Shown: piece after piece, positions 1 to 8,341 of the stretch
Position numbering within the stretch: position 1 is the stretch's first letter
How the letters are laid out: each line of letters opens with the position of its first letter
Source of the DNA: Xanthomonas melonis
Lineage (GTDB): Bacteria; Pseudomonadota; Gammaproteobacteria; Xanthomonadales; Xanthomonadaceae
Direction: 5' to 3'
Assembly (NCBI RefSeq): GCF_020783655.1
Contig: NZ_JAJGQH010000005.1
Location: 186,001 to 250,000, forward strand
DNA length: 64,000 nucleotides
The notes under the pieces: model-generated
The model's database searches: none
Seen by the model: only the letters and a program-made list of their open reading frames with translations
What the model was told of the DNA's origin: nothing
Position numbers and translations under genes: made by a program

Positions 1-2
1 CC

Positions 3-500
3 CTGGCCGACGGCCGCCGCCAGATCACCGGCTTCGTCCTGCCCGGCGACTACGTGGGGCTGACCGAGACCCCGCAGCACCGGCATGACATCGAAGCCAT
101 CGTCGAATCCCGGGTCTGTCGCACGCCGATGACGCAGATGCGCCAGTTGCGCGAGCGCTATCCACAGTTGGAGCGCAAGCTGCTGCAGCGTGCCAGCATG
201 GAGCTGGCCGCCGCACAGGACACCGGCCTGGTGCTGGCGCGGTTGCAGCCCGGCGAGCGGCTGGCGCACTTCCTGCTGCGATTGGCCGCCCGCTCCACCC
301 AGCCCGGCGCCACCGGCGATACTGTGGCACTACCGATGAGCCGCAGCGACATCGCCGACCATCTCGGCCTGACCATGGAAACGGTGAGCCGCACGTTCAC
401 CAAACTCAGGCAGCAGCAACTGATCGCGCTGCCACAGCTGCATCTGGTGCAGATCCTCGATTACGCGGCATTGCGCAGCCTGGCCGGCGAAACGGTCTGA
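3..500 (+). CDS. Crp/Fnr-family transcriptional regulator (5'-truncated by window edge)
   Basis: The reading frame is open from the window edge, so the start lies outside. What remains is the end of a cyclic-nucleotide-binding-like beta-roll (DGRRQITGFVLPGDYVGL), a long dimerisation helix, and a C-terminal winged helix-turn-helix with SRSDIADHLGLTMETVSRT, the Crp/Fnr recognition-helix signature. The DYVGL and TMETVSRT wording is closest to Fnr/FixK/Anr-type oxygen or redox regulators. The N-terminal cysteines that would prove an iron-sulphur Fnr are not in view, and one cysteine (VCRTP) sits where Fnr has its late cluster cysteine. It converges on the next gene. Family is secure; the signal sensed is not. 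Confidence 0.85.
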   Translation: MADGRRQITGFVLPGDYVGLTETPQHRHDIEAIVESRVCRTPMTQMRQLRERYPQLERKLLQRASMELAAAQDTGLVLARLQPGERLAHFLLRLAARSTQPGATGDTVALPMSRSDIADHLGLTMETVSRTFTKLRQQQLIALPQLHLVQILDYAALRSLAGETV

Positions 501-732
501 AGAAGCGCCTCGCTGTCTTTCTCAAGATGTAGAGCGCGGCAGGTGGCAGTCACGATTCAGAGCGGCTAACAGCACGTAGCGAGCGGTCTTCAGCTGGATG
601 TGGACGACGCGGAGGAACCGGAGTGTACGTTTGGTACATGCCGATTCCGAACACCGGCCGCGCCCGCCTGGCGGCTGCGCAGTCGTTTGCTAGCCGCTCC
701 AAGCCTCTGCGCCGGGACATCGCGGCCGTGCC

Positions 733-1485
733 TCAACGTCCTCCAGCCGCCGCCACCGCCACCGCCACCGCCGCGCCGCATCCGCCATGCAGCAGCTGTG
801 ACTGCCGCAGCCAAGTGCGGTCGGGGTAATAGGCGAACACGAATGCACCGTCGCGCAAGGTGTCGATCAGTTGCCTGGCCACCGCCGGCCGCACCGCCGG
901 GCAACCCAGGCTGCGGCCCAGCCGGCCCTGACTACGGATGATCGCCTCGCTCACGTAGGGCGCGCCGTGGATGACGATGGCGCGGTCGCGCGCATGGTCG
1001 TTGAAACCCGGCTCCAGACCCTTGAGGCGCAATGAATAGCCGTTCTGGCCGGTGTACGACTCTTGCGCGGTGAACGCGCCCAGGCTGGACTGGAAGCTGC
1101 CGTCGGTGTTGGAAAACGTCGCGGCCAGGTTCTCGCCGGTATTGCGCCCGTGCGCCACCCATTCTTTGAACAGCAGCCGCTGCCGCGCCAGATCGAACAC
1201 CCAAAGCCTGCGCTCGGTCGACGGCCGGCTGTAATCGATCACGCTGAGTACGCGGTCGTCGCCCACCTGTTGGCGCTGCCGTGCGCAATGCAAGGCTTCG
1301 GTGGCCAGCGCCAGCACCTTGCGATCCAGCGCTGGCGCCTGGCGCGCCAGCGCGTCGATCAATCCGGCACGCGGTGCGCCCAACGGCGCCACCGGCGAGG
1401 CGGCCATGGCGTCGGCGGCCTGTGCCGCGCCGGCCGCTGACCATCCGCACAACGCGGTGGCAACGGCGATCACTCGAAAACCCAT
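733..1485 (-). CDS. Murein L,D-transpeptidase catalytic-domain protein, exported
   Basis: The start is ATG at 1485 (MGFRVIAVATALC), which gives a clean signal peptide ending near AAQAADA; a longer frame to 1563 would bury that signal. The body contains HGRNTGENLAATFSN, a conserved His (IVIHGAPYV, about residue 173) and the catalytic Cys in GRSLGCPAVRP (about residue 195). These are the marks of the YkuD_2-type L,D-transpeptidase family that acts on periplasmic peptidoglycan. The last 20 residues are a low-complexity Ala/Val/Gly tail encoded by CCGCCA-type hexamer repeats at about 747-779, which could slip in length between strains. It lies downstream of thrC on the same strand; function is inferred from the family. 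Confidence 0.82.
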   Translation of the reverse strand: MGFRVIAVATALCGWSAAGAAQAADAMAASPVAPLGAPRAGLIDALARQAPALDRKVLALATEALHCARQRQQVGDDRVLSVIDYSRPSTERRLWVFDLARQRLLFKEWVAHGRNTGENLAATFSNTDGSFQSSLGAFTAQESYTGQNGYSLRLKGLEPGFNDHARDRAIVIHGAPYVSEAIIRSQGRLGRSLGCPAVRPAVARQLIDTLRDGAFVFAYYPDRTWLRQSQLLHGGCGAAVAVAVAAAGGR

Positions 1486-1587
1486 GCTGCGATCCACATC
1501 GAACGCGGCGCCACGCCGGGCCCGCACCTGTCTAGAAATAGCCGCCCGCGCGTCAGTTTCCAACCCCAGGTGGCTGAACGCGTTCGG

Positions 1588-2892
1588 TCAGGCTGCATCG
1601 GCAAGCAGGCGCTGCCGCAGCGCTGCGTAGTCCGGCGCCAGCGGCTCGGCGTGTGCCGGGCGCCGCAACAACGCCGCCAGGGCCGGCGGAACCTCCACCG
1701 GCGCACCGATCAGCGGCTCCACCACGCCCTCGAACTTGGCCGGGTGCGCGGTGGCCGCCACCGCCCAGTCGCCGCTCACGCCCTCGGCGCCTTCTGCGCG
1801 CAGTTGTTCCAGCACGTGCACCGCGGTGGCAGTGTGCGGGCAATGCACTTCGCCGTAGTGCGCGTGGCGCTGCCGGATGGTGTGGCCGATCGCCGCATCG
1901 TCCACCGACAGGGCGCGGAAGGCCTCGCGCAGGGCCGCGTCGTCGCCCTGGTACAACCAGCGCAGGCGTTCGAAGTTGCTCGGTGCGCCCACGTCCATCG
2001 CATTGGCCAGCGTCGCCACGCTGGGTTGCGGCGCGTACTCGTCGCCAGCGAAGTAATCCGGCAACACGTGGTTGGCATTGGATGCCAGTGCAATCTCGCC
2101 CAACGGTATGCCGAGCGCGCGCGCCAGGATGGCGGCCAAGCCGTTGCCCAGGTTGCCGGTGGGCACCACCAGATTCAACACGCTGCCGGACGCGGCATGG
2201 TGCTGCAGGGCCGCGTGCGCGTAATAGCTCATCTGCGGCAGCAAGCGGCCAAGGCTGATGCTGTTGGCCGAGCTCAAGGGCACCTGCGCCTGCAGCGACG
2301 CATCGTTCAAGGCCTGCTTGACCATCGCCTGGCAATCGTCGAACGAACCGGCAACGCGCAGGGCCTGGATGTTGTCGCCGAAACAGCCGAGCTGATGCGC
2401 CTGCCGTGGCGAGACGCGGCCATCCGGGTATAGCACCACCACCCGCAGCCCGGGCTGGCGATGGAAGGCGGCCGCCACCGCCGCACCGGTATCGCCGGAG
2501 GTGGCGACCAGGATGGTGAGCGGGCGGTCCTCGGCCCGTCGCAGGCGGGTCAGGCAGGCCGCCAGGAACCGCGCACCGAAATCCTTGAACGCGGCGGTGG
2601 GCCCATGAAACAGCTCCAATGCGTAATCGCCGGGGGTGGCCAGCGGCACCAGCGGTGCCGGGAAATCGAAGGCTTCGGCGCAGATGGCCGGCAACTCGGC
2701 GGCCAACGCATCGCCGGCGAACAGCGGCTGCAGCAGCGTGGTGGCGGTGGCGGCCAGATCGGCGCCGGCAACCAGCGTGCGCGCCGGCGGCAGCGTCTGC
2801 GGCACATACAGACCGCCATCGGGCGCCAATCCGGCAGCGATCGCCTGGCTCAGGCTTGCGGCGGGCGCGCCCCCACGGGTGGAAATGAACAT
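1588..2892 (-). CDS. thrC: Threonine synthase
   Basis: Catalyses the last step of threonine synthesis, O-phosphohomoserine to threonine, using pyridoxal phosphate. The PLP lysine lies in TAAFKDFGAR (about residue 103), preceded by LELFHGP, and VVPTGNLGNG is the phosphate-binding loop. At about 434 residues it has the normal length for the enterobacterial-type enzyme. Two ATGs (2898 and 2892) are possible. I chose 2892 because a TGGAG ribosome site lies 8 bases upstream of it but only 2 bases from the other. It is the third thr gene in the minus-strand order thrA-thrB-thrC, separated from thrB by the oppositely oriented EthD-like gene, so it may have its own promoter. Confidence 0.95.
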   Translation of the reverse strand: MFISTRGGAPAASLSQAIAAGLAPDGGLYVPQTLPPARTLVAGADLAATATTLLQPLFAGDALAAELPAICAEAFDFPAPLVPLATPGDYALELFHGPTAAFKDFGARFLAACLTRLRRAEDRPLTILVATSGDTGAAVAAAFHRQPGLRVVVLYPDGRVSPRQAHQLGCFGDNIQALRVAGSFDDCQAMVKQALNDASLQAQVPLSSANSISLGRLLPQMSYYAHAALQHHAASGSVLNLVVPTGNLGNGLAAILARALGIPLGEIALASNANHVLPDYFAGDEYAPQPSVATLANAMDVGAPSNFERLRWLYQGDDAALREAFRALSVDDAAIGHTIRQRHAHYGEVHCPHTATAVHVLEQLRAEGAEGVSGDWAVAATAHPAKFEGVVEPLIGAPVEVPPALAALLRRPAHAEPLAPDYAALRQRLLADAA

Positions 2893-3050
2893 CAGCATGA
2901 CTCCAGACAGGAAGAAGACCGGGCCTGGCCCGGCGCTGCGATCGGTGAACAGGCACCCAGGGCGCCTATGCTCTGCGTATGTGCCAGCCCGGTCACTCGC
3001 CCCGGGCGGTGCGGCGCTATGCTGCGCGCACCCTTCCGTGGAGCCGGCAG

Positions 3051-3365
3051 ATGATCAAGGTCAGCGTGATGTATCCCTACCGCGAAGGCGCGCGTTTCGA
3101 CCACAGCTACTACCGCGACCGTCACATGCCGCTGGTGAGCGCGCGCATGGGCGCAGCCTGCCTGAAATACACCGTGGACAAAGGCATCAGCGGCGGCGAA
3201 GCCGGCAGCGCCCCGGCCTTCATCGGCATGTGTCACATCTTCTGCGCGTCGGTCGAGACCTTCAACGCCGGCTTCGGCCCGCATGCGGCCGAGATCCTGG
3301 GCGACATCCCCAACTACACCGATCTGACGCCGGTGCTGCAGATCAGCGAGGTCGTGGTCGAGTGA
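3051..3365 (+). CDS. EthD-family small protein
   Basis: A 104-residue protein beginning MIKVSVMYPYREGARFDHSYY, with a GGAG ribosome site about 8 bases upstream of ATG 3051. The pattern RFDHSYYRDRHMPLV and the length match the EthD / dimeric ferredoxin-like alpha+beta barrel family, whose member EthD is needed for ethyl tert-butyl ether breakdown; most members have unknown function. It lies on the plus strand between the minus-strand genes thrB and thrC. No catalytic role can be read from the sequence. Confidence 0.8.
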   Translation: MIKVSVMYPYREGARFDHSYYRDRHMPLVSARMGAACLKYTVDKGISGGEAGSAPAFIGMCHIFCASVETFNAGFGPHAAEILGDIPNYTDLTPVLQISEVVVE

Positions 3366-3445
3366 GGCCTGCGCGGCATGCCGACTGCCCGACACTGCGC
3401 GGGCGATAGGCCGCTTGCAATCCGATTGCGTGTTGCGGTGAGCAG

Positions 3446-4441
3446 TCATTCGATCAACCGCGCTGCCGGACTGGCGATCGGCGATACCCAAAACTGACTT
3501 TCCAGTCCCGCTGCGGCGAATCCTGCCTGGACCGCCGGCGCGGCGGCCTGGGCGGCCGCACGGGTTTCGAACCACGCGAACACGCTGGGCCCGGCCCCGG
3601 AAATGCTGGCGCCCAGCGCACCGTGATCGAGCGCGGCCTGCTTGGCATCGGCAAAACCGTCGATCAGCGGCGCGCGCCGCGGTTCGATCAGCACATCGCG
3701 CAGGCCGGCGCGCACCAGATCGGCATCGCCGGCATGGCAGCCGGCCAGCACCAGCGCAAGGTTGCTGCTCTGGGCGACGAACTCGCGCAACTGATAGGCG
3801 CCGGCCAGGGCGTCGCGTGCCCGTCGGGTTTCCAGCACCGCCTCCGGGTGCACCAGCAGGCTATGCCAGCCCGCCGGCACCGCGATCGGCACCAGCCGTT
3901 CCAGCGTGCACAGCACCAGCCCACCCAGGAATAGCGGCCCCAGGTTGTCACCATGCCGGCTACCGCTGGCGACCGCCTCCCCGTCGAGTGCGTGCTGGTA
4001 GAGCTGCGCGTGGCTCAGCGGCGTTTCCAGCAGCGCATTGGCGGCCACCAGCGCAGCCACGCACGAGGCTGCCGAGCCTCCCATGCCCGAACTCAAGGCG
4101 ATGCCCTTGTCGATCTCCACTTCGAAGCCGTACGGCAGCTGCAAGGCCGCACGCAGCGACATCAACGCCGCGCCCGCCGTGTTGCGCTCGGCCTCCAGCG
4201 GCAGCGCGACGGTGGTGCCGCGAATGGCGGCGATGCGCACCTGCGGTGCGGCGATGCGCCGTACGGTCACCGTGTCGCCGACGCCTTCGACCGGATAACC
4301 GAGCAGATCGAAGCCCACCGCCACGTTGGCCACCGAGGCAGGCGCAAACGCGCGCGCCTGCTGCAGTACGCCGGCAGTCGCGACAGGCCTTGCCTCCCCT
4401 GCCTCTGACAGCGGCGGTTGGCTGATGACGGATCGATTCAC
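3446..4441 (-). CDS. thrB: Homoserine kinase
   Basis: Phosphorylates homoserine to O-phosphohomoserine for thrC. It belongs to the GHMP kinase fold: N-terminal [14 protein letters not shown], the ATP loop [14 protein letters not shown] (about residues 113-126), and the C-terminal [14 protein letters not shown] motif. The start is taken as GTG 4441, because it forms a GTGA overlap with the thrA stop codon (4438-4440), the usual sign of translational coupling. An upstream in-frame ATG at 4549 would add 36 low-complexity residues inside thrA. Length 331 residues, slightly long for the family because of an N-terminal tail of about 28 residues before the GHMP fold. Confidence 0.94.
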   Translation of the reverse strand: MNRSVISQPPLSEAGEARPVATAGVLQQARAFAPASVANVAVGFDLLGYPVEGVGDTVTVRRIAAPQVRIAAIRGTTVALPLEAERNTAGAALMSLRAALQLPYGFEVEIDKGIALSSGMGGSAASCVAALVAANALLETPLSHAQLYQHALDGEAVASGSRHGDNLGPLFLGGLVLCTLERLVPIAVPAGWHSLLVHPEAVLETRRARDALAGAYQLREFVAQSSNLALVLAGCHAGDADLVRAGLRDVLIEPRRAPLIDGFADAKQAALDHGALGASISGAGPSVFAWFETRAAAQAAAPAVQAGFAAAGLESQFWVSPIASPAARLIE

Positions 4442-6945
4442 AAGCGCGCCCCCTCGCCCGCTGCCACCCGCAACAGATCGGCGAACACGCCGGCGGCCGT
4501 CACTTCCGGGCCGGCCCCAGGTCCCTGCACCACCAGAGGGTTTTCGCAATAGCGGCGCGTGGTGAACTGCACCACGTTGTCGGTCAGGCGCAGATTGGCG
4601 AAGGCGTGATCGGCGGGCAGCTCCACCAGGCCCACGCTGGGCGCGCGATCCGGCGGCAGCTGCGCCACGTAGCGCAGCACGTTGCCGCGCGCACGCGCAT
4701 CGCGCAGGCGCTGCGCGAACACTGCATCCACCTCGGACAGCCGGGCCATGAAATCGTCCACGCTGGCCTGACGCAGGGCTTCGGGCACCAGGCTTTCCAC
4801 CTGTACGTCTTCCAGGCTGATCGCCCGGCCGGCTTCGCGGGCCAGGATCACCAACTTGCGCGCCACGTCCACGCCGGACAGATCGTCGCGGGGGTCCGGC
4901 TCGGTATACCCCATGCCGCGCGCCTGCGTGACCAGTTCGGCGAACGGCACGCTACCGTCGTACTTGTTGAACAACCACGCCAGCGTGCCGGAGAAGATGC
5001 CCTCGATCGAGGTCACCGTATCGCCGGTGTCGACCAGATCGCGCAGCGTGGTGATCACCGGCAGGCCGGCGCCCACAGTGGCTTCGTAGCGGAAGCGCGC
5101 ACCGCTGGCATCGGCAGCAGCACGAATCGCCTCGAAGCGTTCCAGCGGGCCGGAACCGGCCTGCTTGTTCGGCGTCACCACATGGATGCCGGCAGCCAGC
5201 CAGCCCGCATAGCGGTCGGCCACTTCGGCGCTGCCGCTGCAATCGATGATCACCGTATGCGGCAGATGCGCCGACAGCAGGTGCGTGGTGAAGCGCTCCA
5301 GGTCGGTGGGCGTGGCGGCAGCGGCGAACGCATCGCGCCAGTCGCCGACCAGGCCGCGCTCGTCCAGCAACATGCGTCCGCGCGAGACCACCGCGCGCAG
5401 CCGCAGATCCAGGTTGGCCTTGCCCAGCAACTGCGGTTGCGCAACGCGCAGTTGATCCAGCAGCGCGGCACCGACATTGCCGGGACCGATCACACCCACC
5501 GAGAACGTCTGCGGCGACAACCAGAAACCGGCGTGCGCCGCGCGCAAGGCCTTGGTCGCGTGCGCGGCATCGATCGCCACCGAGATATTGCGTTCGGACG
5601 AGCCCTGGGCGATTGCCAGGATGTTGACCTGCGCGCGCCCCAGCGATTCGAACAGGCGCGCCGCCACGCCGGGCTGGCCGGCCATGCCATCGCCCACCGC
5701 TGCCAGCACGCTGATGCCCGTGGTCAGCTGCACACGCTGCACCTGGCCCACGGTGAGTTCATGCGCGAAGGCCTGCAGCAGCGCACTGCGCGCGCGCTCG
5801 GCCTCATGCTGCTTGACCACGCAGCAGATCGAATGCTCCGAAGACCCCTGCGAGATCATCACCACCGACACCTGCGCCGTGCGCAGCGCGGCGAACACGC
5901 GCTCGGCCGTACCCGGCACGCCGATCAGGCCGGTGCCCTCCAGATTGAGTACGGCCAGATCCGGACTCAGGGTCAGGCCCTTGATCGGCCCGCTCACGGC
6001 GCTGTCGGCGGTGATGCGCGTGCCTGGATGCTCGGGCTGGAAGGTGTTGCGGATGATGATCGGCAGCCCGCGCTCGATCGCCGGCGACATGGTCTGCGGG
6101 TGCACTACCTTGGCGCCGAAGTACGCCAGCTCGCAGGCTTCGTCGTAGCTCAGCGTTTCCAGCTGCACCGCTTCGGGCACCACCCTCGGGTCGGCCGAGA
6201 GCACGCCATCCACGTCGGTCCAGATGTGCAGCTCGTCGGCATCGAACAGCGCCGCGAAGATCGCACCGGAATAATCGCTGCCGTTGCGGCCCAGCGTGGT
6301 GATGCGATCGGCACGGTCGCGCGCCACGAACCCGGTGACCACCACGCGCGTCTGCGGATGCGCCTGGCGCCAGGTGGCCAGGCGCTGCGCGCTCACCTGC
6401 CAGTCCACATCCACGCCCAGCTCGCCGCGATCGACCACCAGCACCTCACGCGCATCCAGCACCGCGCAGTCTTCGCCAAGCGCGCGGAAGTGGTCGCCCA
6501 GCAACTGCGCCGAATACACCTCGCCCAGGCCCTGCACGCGATCGAGCACCTCGCGCGGCAGCTCTCCGATCACCGCCAGGGCGCCAAGGATCTGCGATAG
6601 ATGCTCGAAGCGTTCGTCCAGCCACTCCACCGTCGGCCCGGAGTGCTCGCCCAGCAACGCCACTGCCGCACCGCGATGGCGTGCGCGGGTTTCGTGCCAG
6701 CGCTCGCGCCATTCGGGGCGATTGTGCGCGGCCAGTTCGGCCAGCTCGATCAAGGCATCGGTGACGCCCTTCATTGCCGAAACCACGGTGACCTGCATCG
6801 GCTCGTCGCGGGCGAGCAACAGCCGCGCAACATGCCGGTAGCGCTCGGCATCGGCGACCGAGGTGCCGCCGAATTTATGCACCACGGTGCGGAGGGATGG
6901 CGCCGACGCGGCGGCGGGGTCGAGCGAAACAGCGGGCGATGACAT
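4438..6945 (-). CDS. thrA: Bifunctional aspartate kinase / homoserine dehydrogenase I
   Basis: First and third steps from aspartate to threonine. The N-terminal kinase has KFGGTSVAD (residues 24-32) and [13 protein letters not shown]; two ACT-type regulatory modules follow (about 325-470, with [15 protein letters not shown] and [15 protein letters not shown]). The C-terminal homoserine dehydrogenase starts with the NAD(P) fold [13 protein letters not shown] (about 485) and contains TPNKQA. The total of 835 residues fits the ThrA/MetL fusion. Start ATG 6945 has a GAGG site 7 bases upstream; the longer frame to 7176 runs through the regulatory leader and is not coding. Threonine feedback is expected from the ACT domains, and transcription is likely attenuated by the leader upstream. 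Confidence 0.95.
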   Translation of the reverse strand: MSSPAVSLDPAAASAPSLRTVVHKFGGTSVADAERYRHVARLLLARDEPMQVTVVSAMKGVTDALIELAELAAHNRPEWRERWHETRARHRGAAVALLGEHSGPTVEWLDERFEHLSQILGALAVIGELPREVLDRVQGLGEVYSAQLLGDHFRALGEDCAVLDAREVLVVDRGELGVDVDWQVSAQRLATWRQAHPQTRVVVTGFVARDRADRITTLGRNGSDYSGAIFAALFDADELHIWTDVDGVLSADPRVVPEAVQLETLSYDEACELAYFGAKVVHPQTMSPAIERGLPIIIRNTFQPEHPGTRITADSAVSGPIKGLTLSPDLAVLNLEGTGLIGVPGTAERVFAALRTAQVSVVMISQGSSEHSICCVVKQHEAERARSALLQAFAHELTVGQVQRVQLTTGISVLAAVGDGMAGQPGVAARLFESLGRAQVNILAIAQGSSERNISVAIDAAHATKALRAAHAGFWLSPQTFSVGVIGPGNVGAALLDQLRVAQPQLLGKANLDLRLRAVVSRGRMLLDERGLVGDWRDAFAAAATPTDLERFTTHLLSAHLPHTVIIDCSGSAEVADRYAGWLAAGIHVVTPNKQAGSGPLERFEAIRAAADASGARFRYEATVGAGLPVITTLRDLVDTGDTVTSIEGIFSGTLAWLFNKYDGSVPFAELVTQARGMGYTEPDPRDDLSGVDVARKLVILAREAGRAISLEDVQVESLVPEALRQASVDDFMARLSEVDAVFAQRLRDARARGNVLRYVAQLPPDRAPSVGLVELPADHAFANLRLTDNVVQFTTRRYCENPLVVQGPGAGPEVTAAGVFADLLRVAAGEGARL

Positions 6946-6976
6946 CGACAGACCTCGTTGGGGAGGCCCCGTCCGC

Positions 6977-7020
6977 ATCAGGTGAGAGGGGAGCCCCCGC
7001 ATCCTGATCCGGGTGCGGGG
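6977..7020 (-). promoter_or_regulatory. Candidate attenuator RNA structure before thrA
   Basis: On the minus strand just after the leader peptide stop, CCCCGCA (7020-7014) pairs with TGCGGGG (7001-6995). A competing fold pairs ATCAGG (7008-7003) with CCTGAT (6982-6977), extendable by CCGC/GCGG. The two folds share bases, so they exclude each other, as expected of an attenuator switch. There is no long U-run after the first hairpin, so it is not a textbook intrinsic terminator. That this is an attenuator is inferred from position and from the leader peptide. Confidence 0.6.
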
Positions 7021-7036
7021 CCGTTGTTTTCGGAAG

Positions 7037-7168
7037 TTACGCGAAGACGACGGACCGCACCGGGCGAATGGTGACGGTAGTAATGGTGGTGGTAATACCG
7101 GCCACGCCCGTGCCGGCCCGCAGCGACGGCTGGCAAGGTTGCGAAGCGATGGCGAGGGCATTGACCAT
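7037..7168 (-). CDS. thrL: Threonine operon leader peptide
   Basis: A short frame upstream of thrA ends in a run ITTTITTVTI: six Thr and three Ile within ten codons, closely like the E. coli ThrL run. It stops with TAA at 7037-7039, just before the mutually exclusive hairpins and about 90 bases before the thrA start. Two starts fit: ATG 7168 (43 residues) or GTG 7105 (22 residues, close to the E. coli length). Neither has a convincing ribosome site. A TTGACA box at 7199-7204 would place the RNA start near 7168, making an ATG-leaderless peptide possible. Role: ribosome stalling when charged tRNA-Thr or tRNA-Ile is scarce, relieving attenuation of thrAB. Confidence 0.82.
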   Translation of the reverse strand: MVNALAIASQPCQPSLRAGTGVAGITTTITTVTIRPVRSVVFA

Positions 7169-7174
7169 GCATGC

Positions 7175-7204
7175 AAAAGACATCACCGGACCGAAGCCTG
7201 TCAA
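7175..7204 (-). promoter_or_regulatory. Candidate thr operon promoter
   Basis: A perfect TTGACA -35 box reads on the minus strand at 7204-7199, followed after 18 bases by a poor -10 (TCTTTT, 7180-7175). It is correctly placed for the thr leader transcript. The weak -10 box keeps this tentative. Confidence 0.35.
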
Positions 7205-7506
7205 GCATGGCGTGCATGGGCGAACCTGCACGCACGGCGCCTGCGACAGAAAACCTTGCCGCTCAGGGATTTAAGCACGACGCCCGCAAGCAATTGATTA
7301 CCATGGAAACTTTTGAAGCATTCGTCGGTAACCGACATGCGCAGGTTTCGCACACAGGCCAGTGCCACGGCACCGCTCGGTAGACGGTATTGCTCGCAAG
7401 CGCCATGGCATTCCAACCGCTGTGGTTACTTCGGCCGGAGCGACAGATCGTCGTGGTGATCTGCGTGTTTGATAAGGGATCAAGCGATCCGTTGAGTGAC
7501 ACCGGA
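7205..7506. other. Intergenic region between thr leader and tspO
   Basis: About 300 bases without a credible gene. It should hold upstream control sequence for the thr operon and the end of the tspO transcript. Open frames here lack family features and ribosome sites. Apart from the TTGACA box at its edge I see no clear terminator or operator. Confidence 0.5.
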
Positions 7507-8007
7507 TCAGCCGAGGACCTGAGGATTGAGTTGCCACACCGCGAAGTTGAGCGCGGCCGCGAAGCTCACCCATGCCAGGTAGGGCAGCAACAACCATGCC
7601 GCCAGCGCATGCCGCTTCGCAAACGCACCAATGGTAGCCGCCAGCACCAGCCACAGCGCCACGATGTCCGCGAACGCCCACGCGCCCAGATGCCATGCAA
7701 AGAACAACCAGCTCCACAGCCCGTTGAGTGCGAGCTGCGCGACGAACAGAGTCAACGCCCCGCGCGCGCCAGTCCATCCTCCGCTTCGCCACACCAGCCA
7801 CACCGACACCGCCATCATCCCGTACAACACCGTCCACACCGGCCCGAACAGCCATCCCGGTGGCGCCCATGCCGGGCGAACCAGCTCCGCGTAGAAGCTT
7901 GCGGCCTGGATGGAGGCCATGGCGCCCAGTCCGGCAATGGCATAGCACAGCGCCAACCAGCCCAGCAGGCCAAGCCATCGTGTTTGTTTGGAAGTCGTGT
8001 GTTGCAT
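7507..8007 (-). CDS. tspO: TspO/MBR family tryptophan-rich sensory protein
   Basis: A 166-residue five-helix membrane protein. Diagnostic stretches are FYAELVRPAWAPPGWLFGPVWTVLYGMM (helix 1-2 junction), ALNGLWSWLFFAWHLGAWAFADIVALW and LLLPYLAWVSFAAALNFAVWQLN, all typical of TspO. In bacteria these outer-membrane or envelope proteins bind porphyrins and other hydrophobic ligands and respond to oxygen or stress. The start is ATG 8007 (MQHTTSKQTRW); the frame continues upstream to 8271 but that part has no helix pattern. The ribosome site is weak. Confidence 0.88.
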   Translation of the reverse strand: MQHTTSKQTRWLGLLGWLALCYAIAGLGAMASIQAASFYAELVRPAWAPPGWLFGPVWTVLYGMMAVSVWLVWRSGGWTGARGALTLFVAQLALNGLWSWLFFAWHLGAWAFADIVALWLVLAATIGAFAKRHALAAWLLLPYLAWVSFAAALNFAVWQLNPQVLG

Positions 8008-8341
8008 GGTGCATCCGCTCGCTTCGAGGGCGACCACATTGCCAGGGCGCTCGTGCAGACGGCGCGTATGCCGACCGGCTGCCCAGCTTGGGGACGTTGC
8101 GCATGCCTGGCCATGGGTCAGCAAGCCTGCCCGGACTGCGCGATCGACCGAACTGAGTTGTTCTTCGCACGCCCTCGAAACACGCAGCACCCAGCTGGCT
8201 CGGCGGTTGGCCTCGGCGAGCAGGCCGCCTGGCGAACACACACCCGCCAGGTCCTGTCGCGCGCCGCGCAATGACTGGGCTCAGCCCCCAGCGCAAATGA
8301 TCGCAACGTGCGCGCAGGCCTGACGGGCGGGCTCCCGTTCG
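8008..8341. other. Intergenic region, no gene seen
   Basis: Between tspO and the hydrolase-OsmC gene, both on the minus strand. Overlapping open frames on both strands are Arg/Ala/Pro-rich shadows without recognisable motifs. The tspO promoter should lie here; I could not single it out. Confidence 0.45.

Noticed and set aside
4606..6600. A 664-residue plus-strand frame inside thrA
   Set aside because: Shadow of the GC-rich thrA coding sequence; His/Arg/Gln-rich, no family features, no ribosome site.
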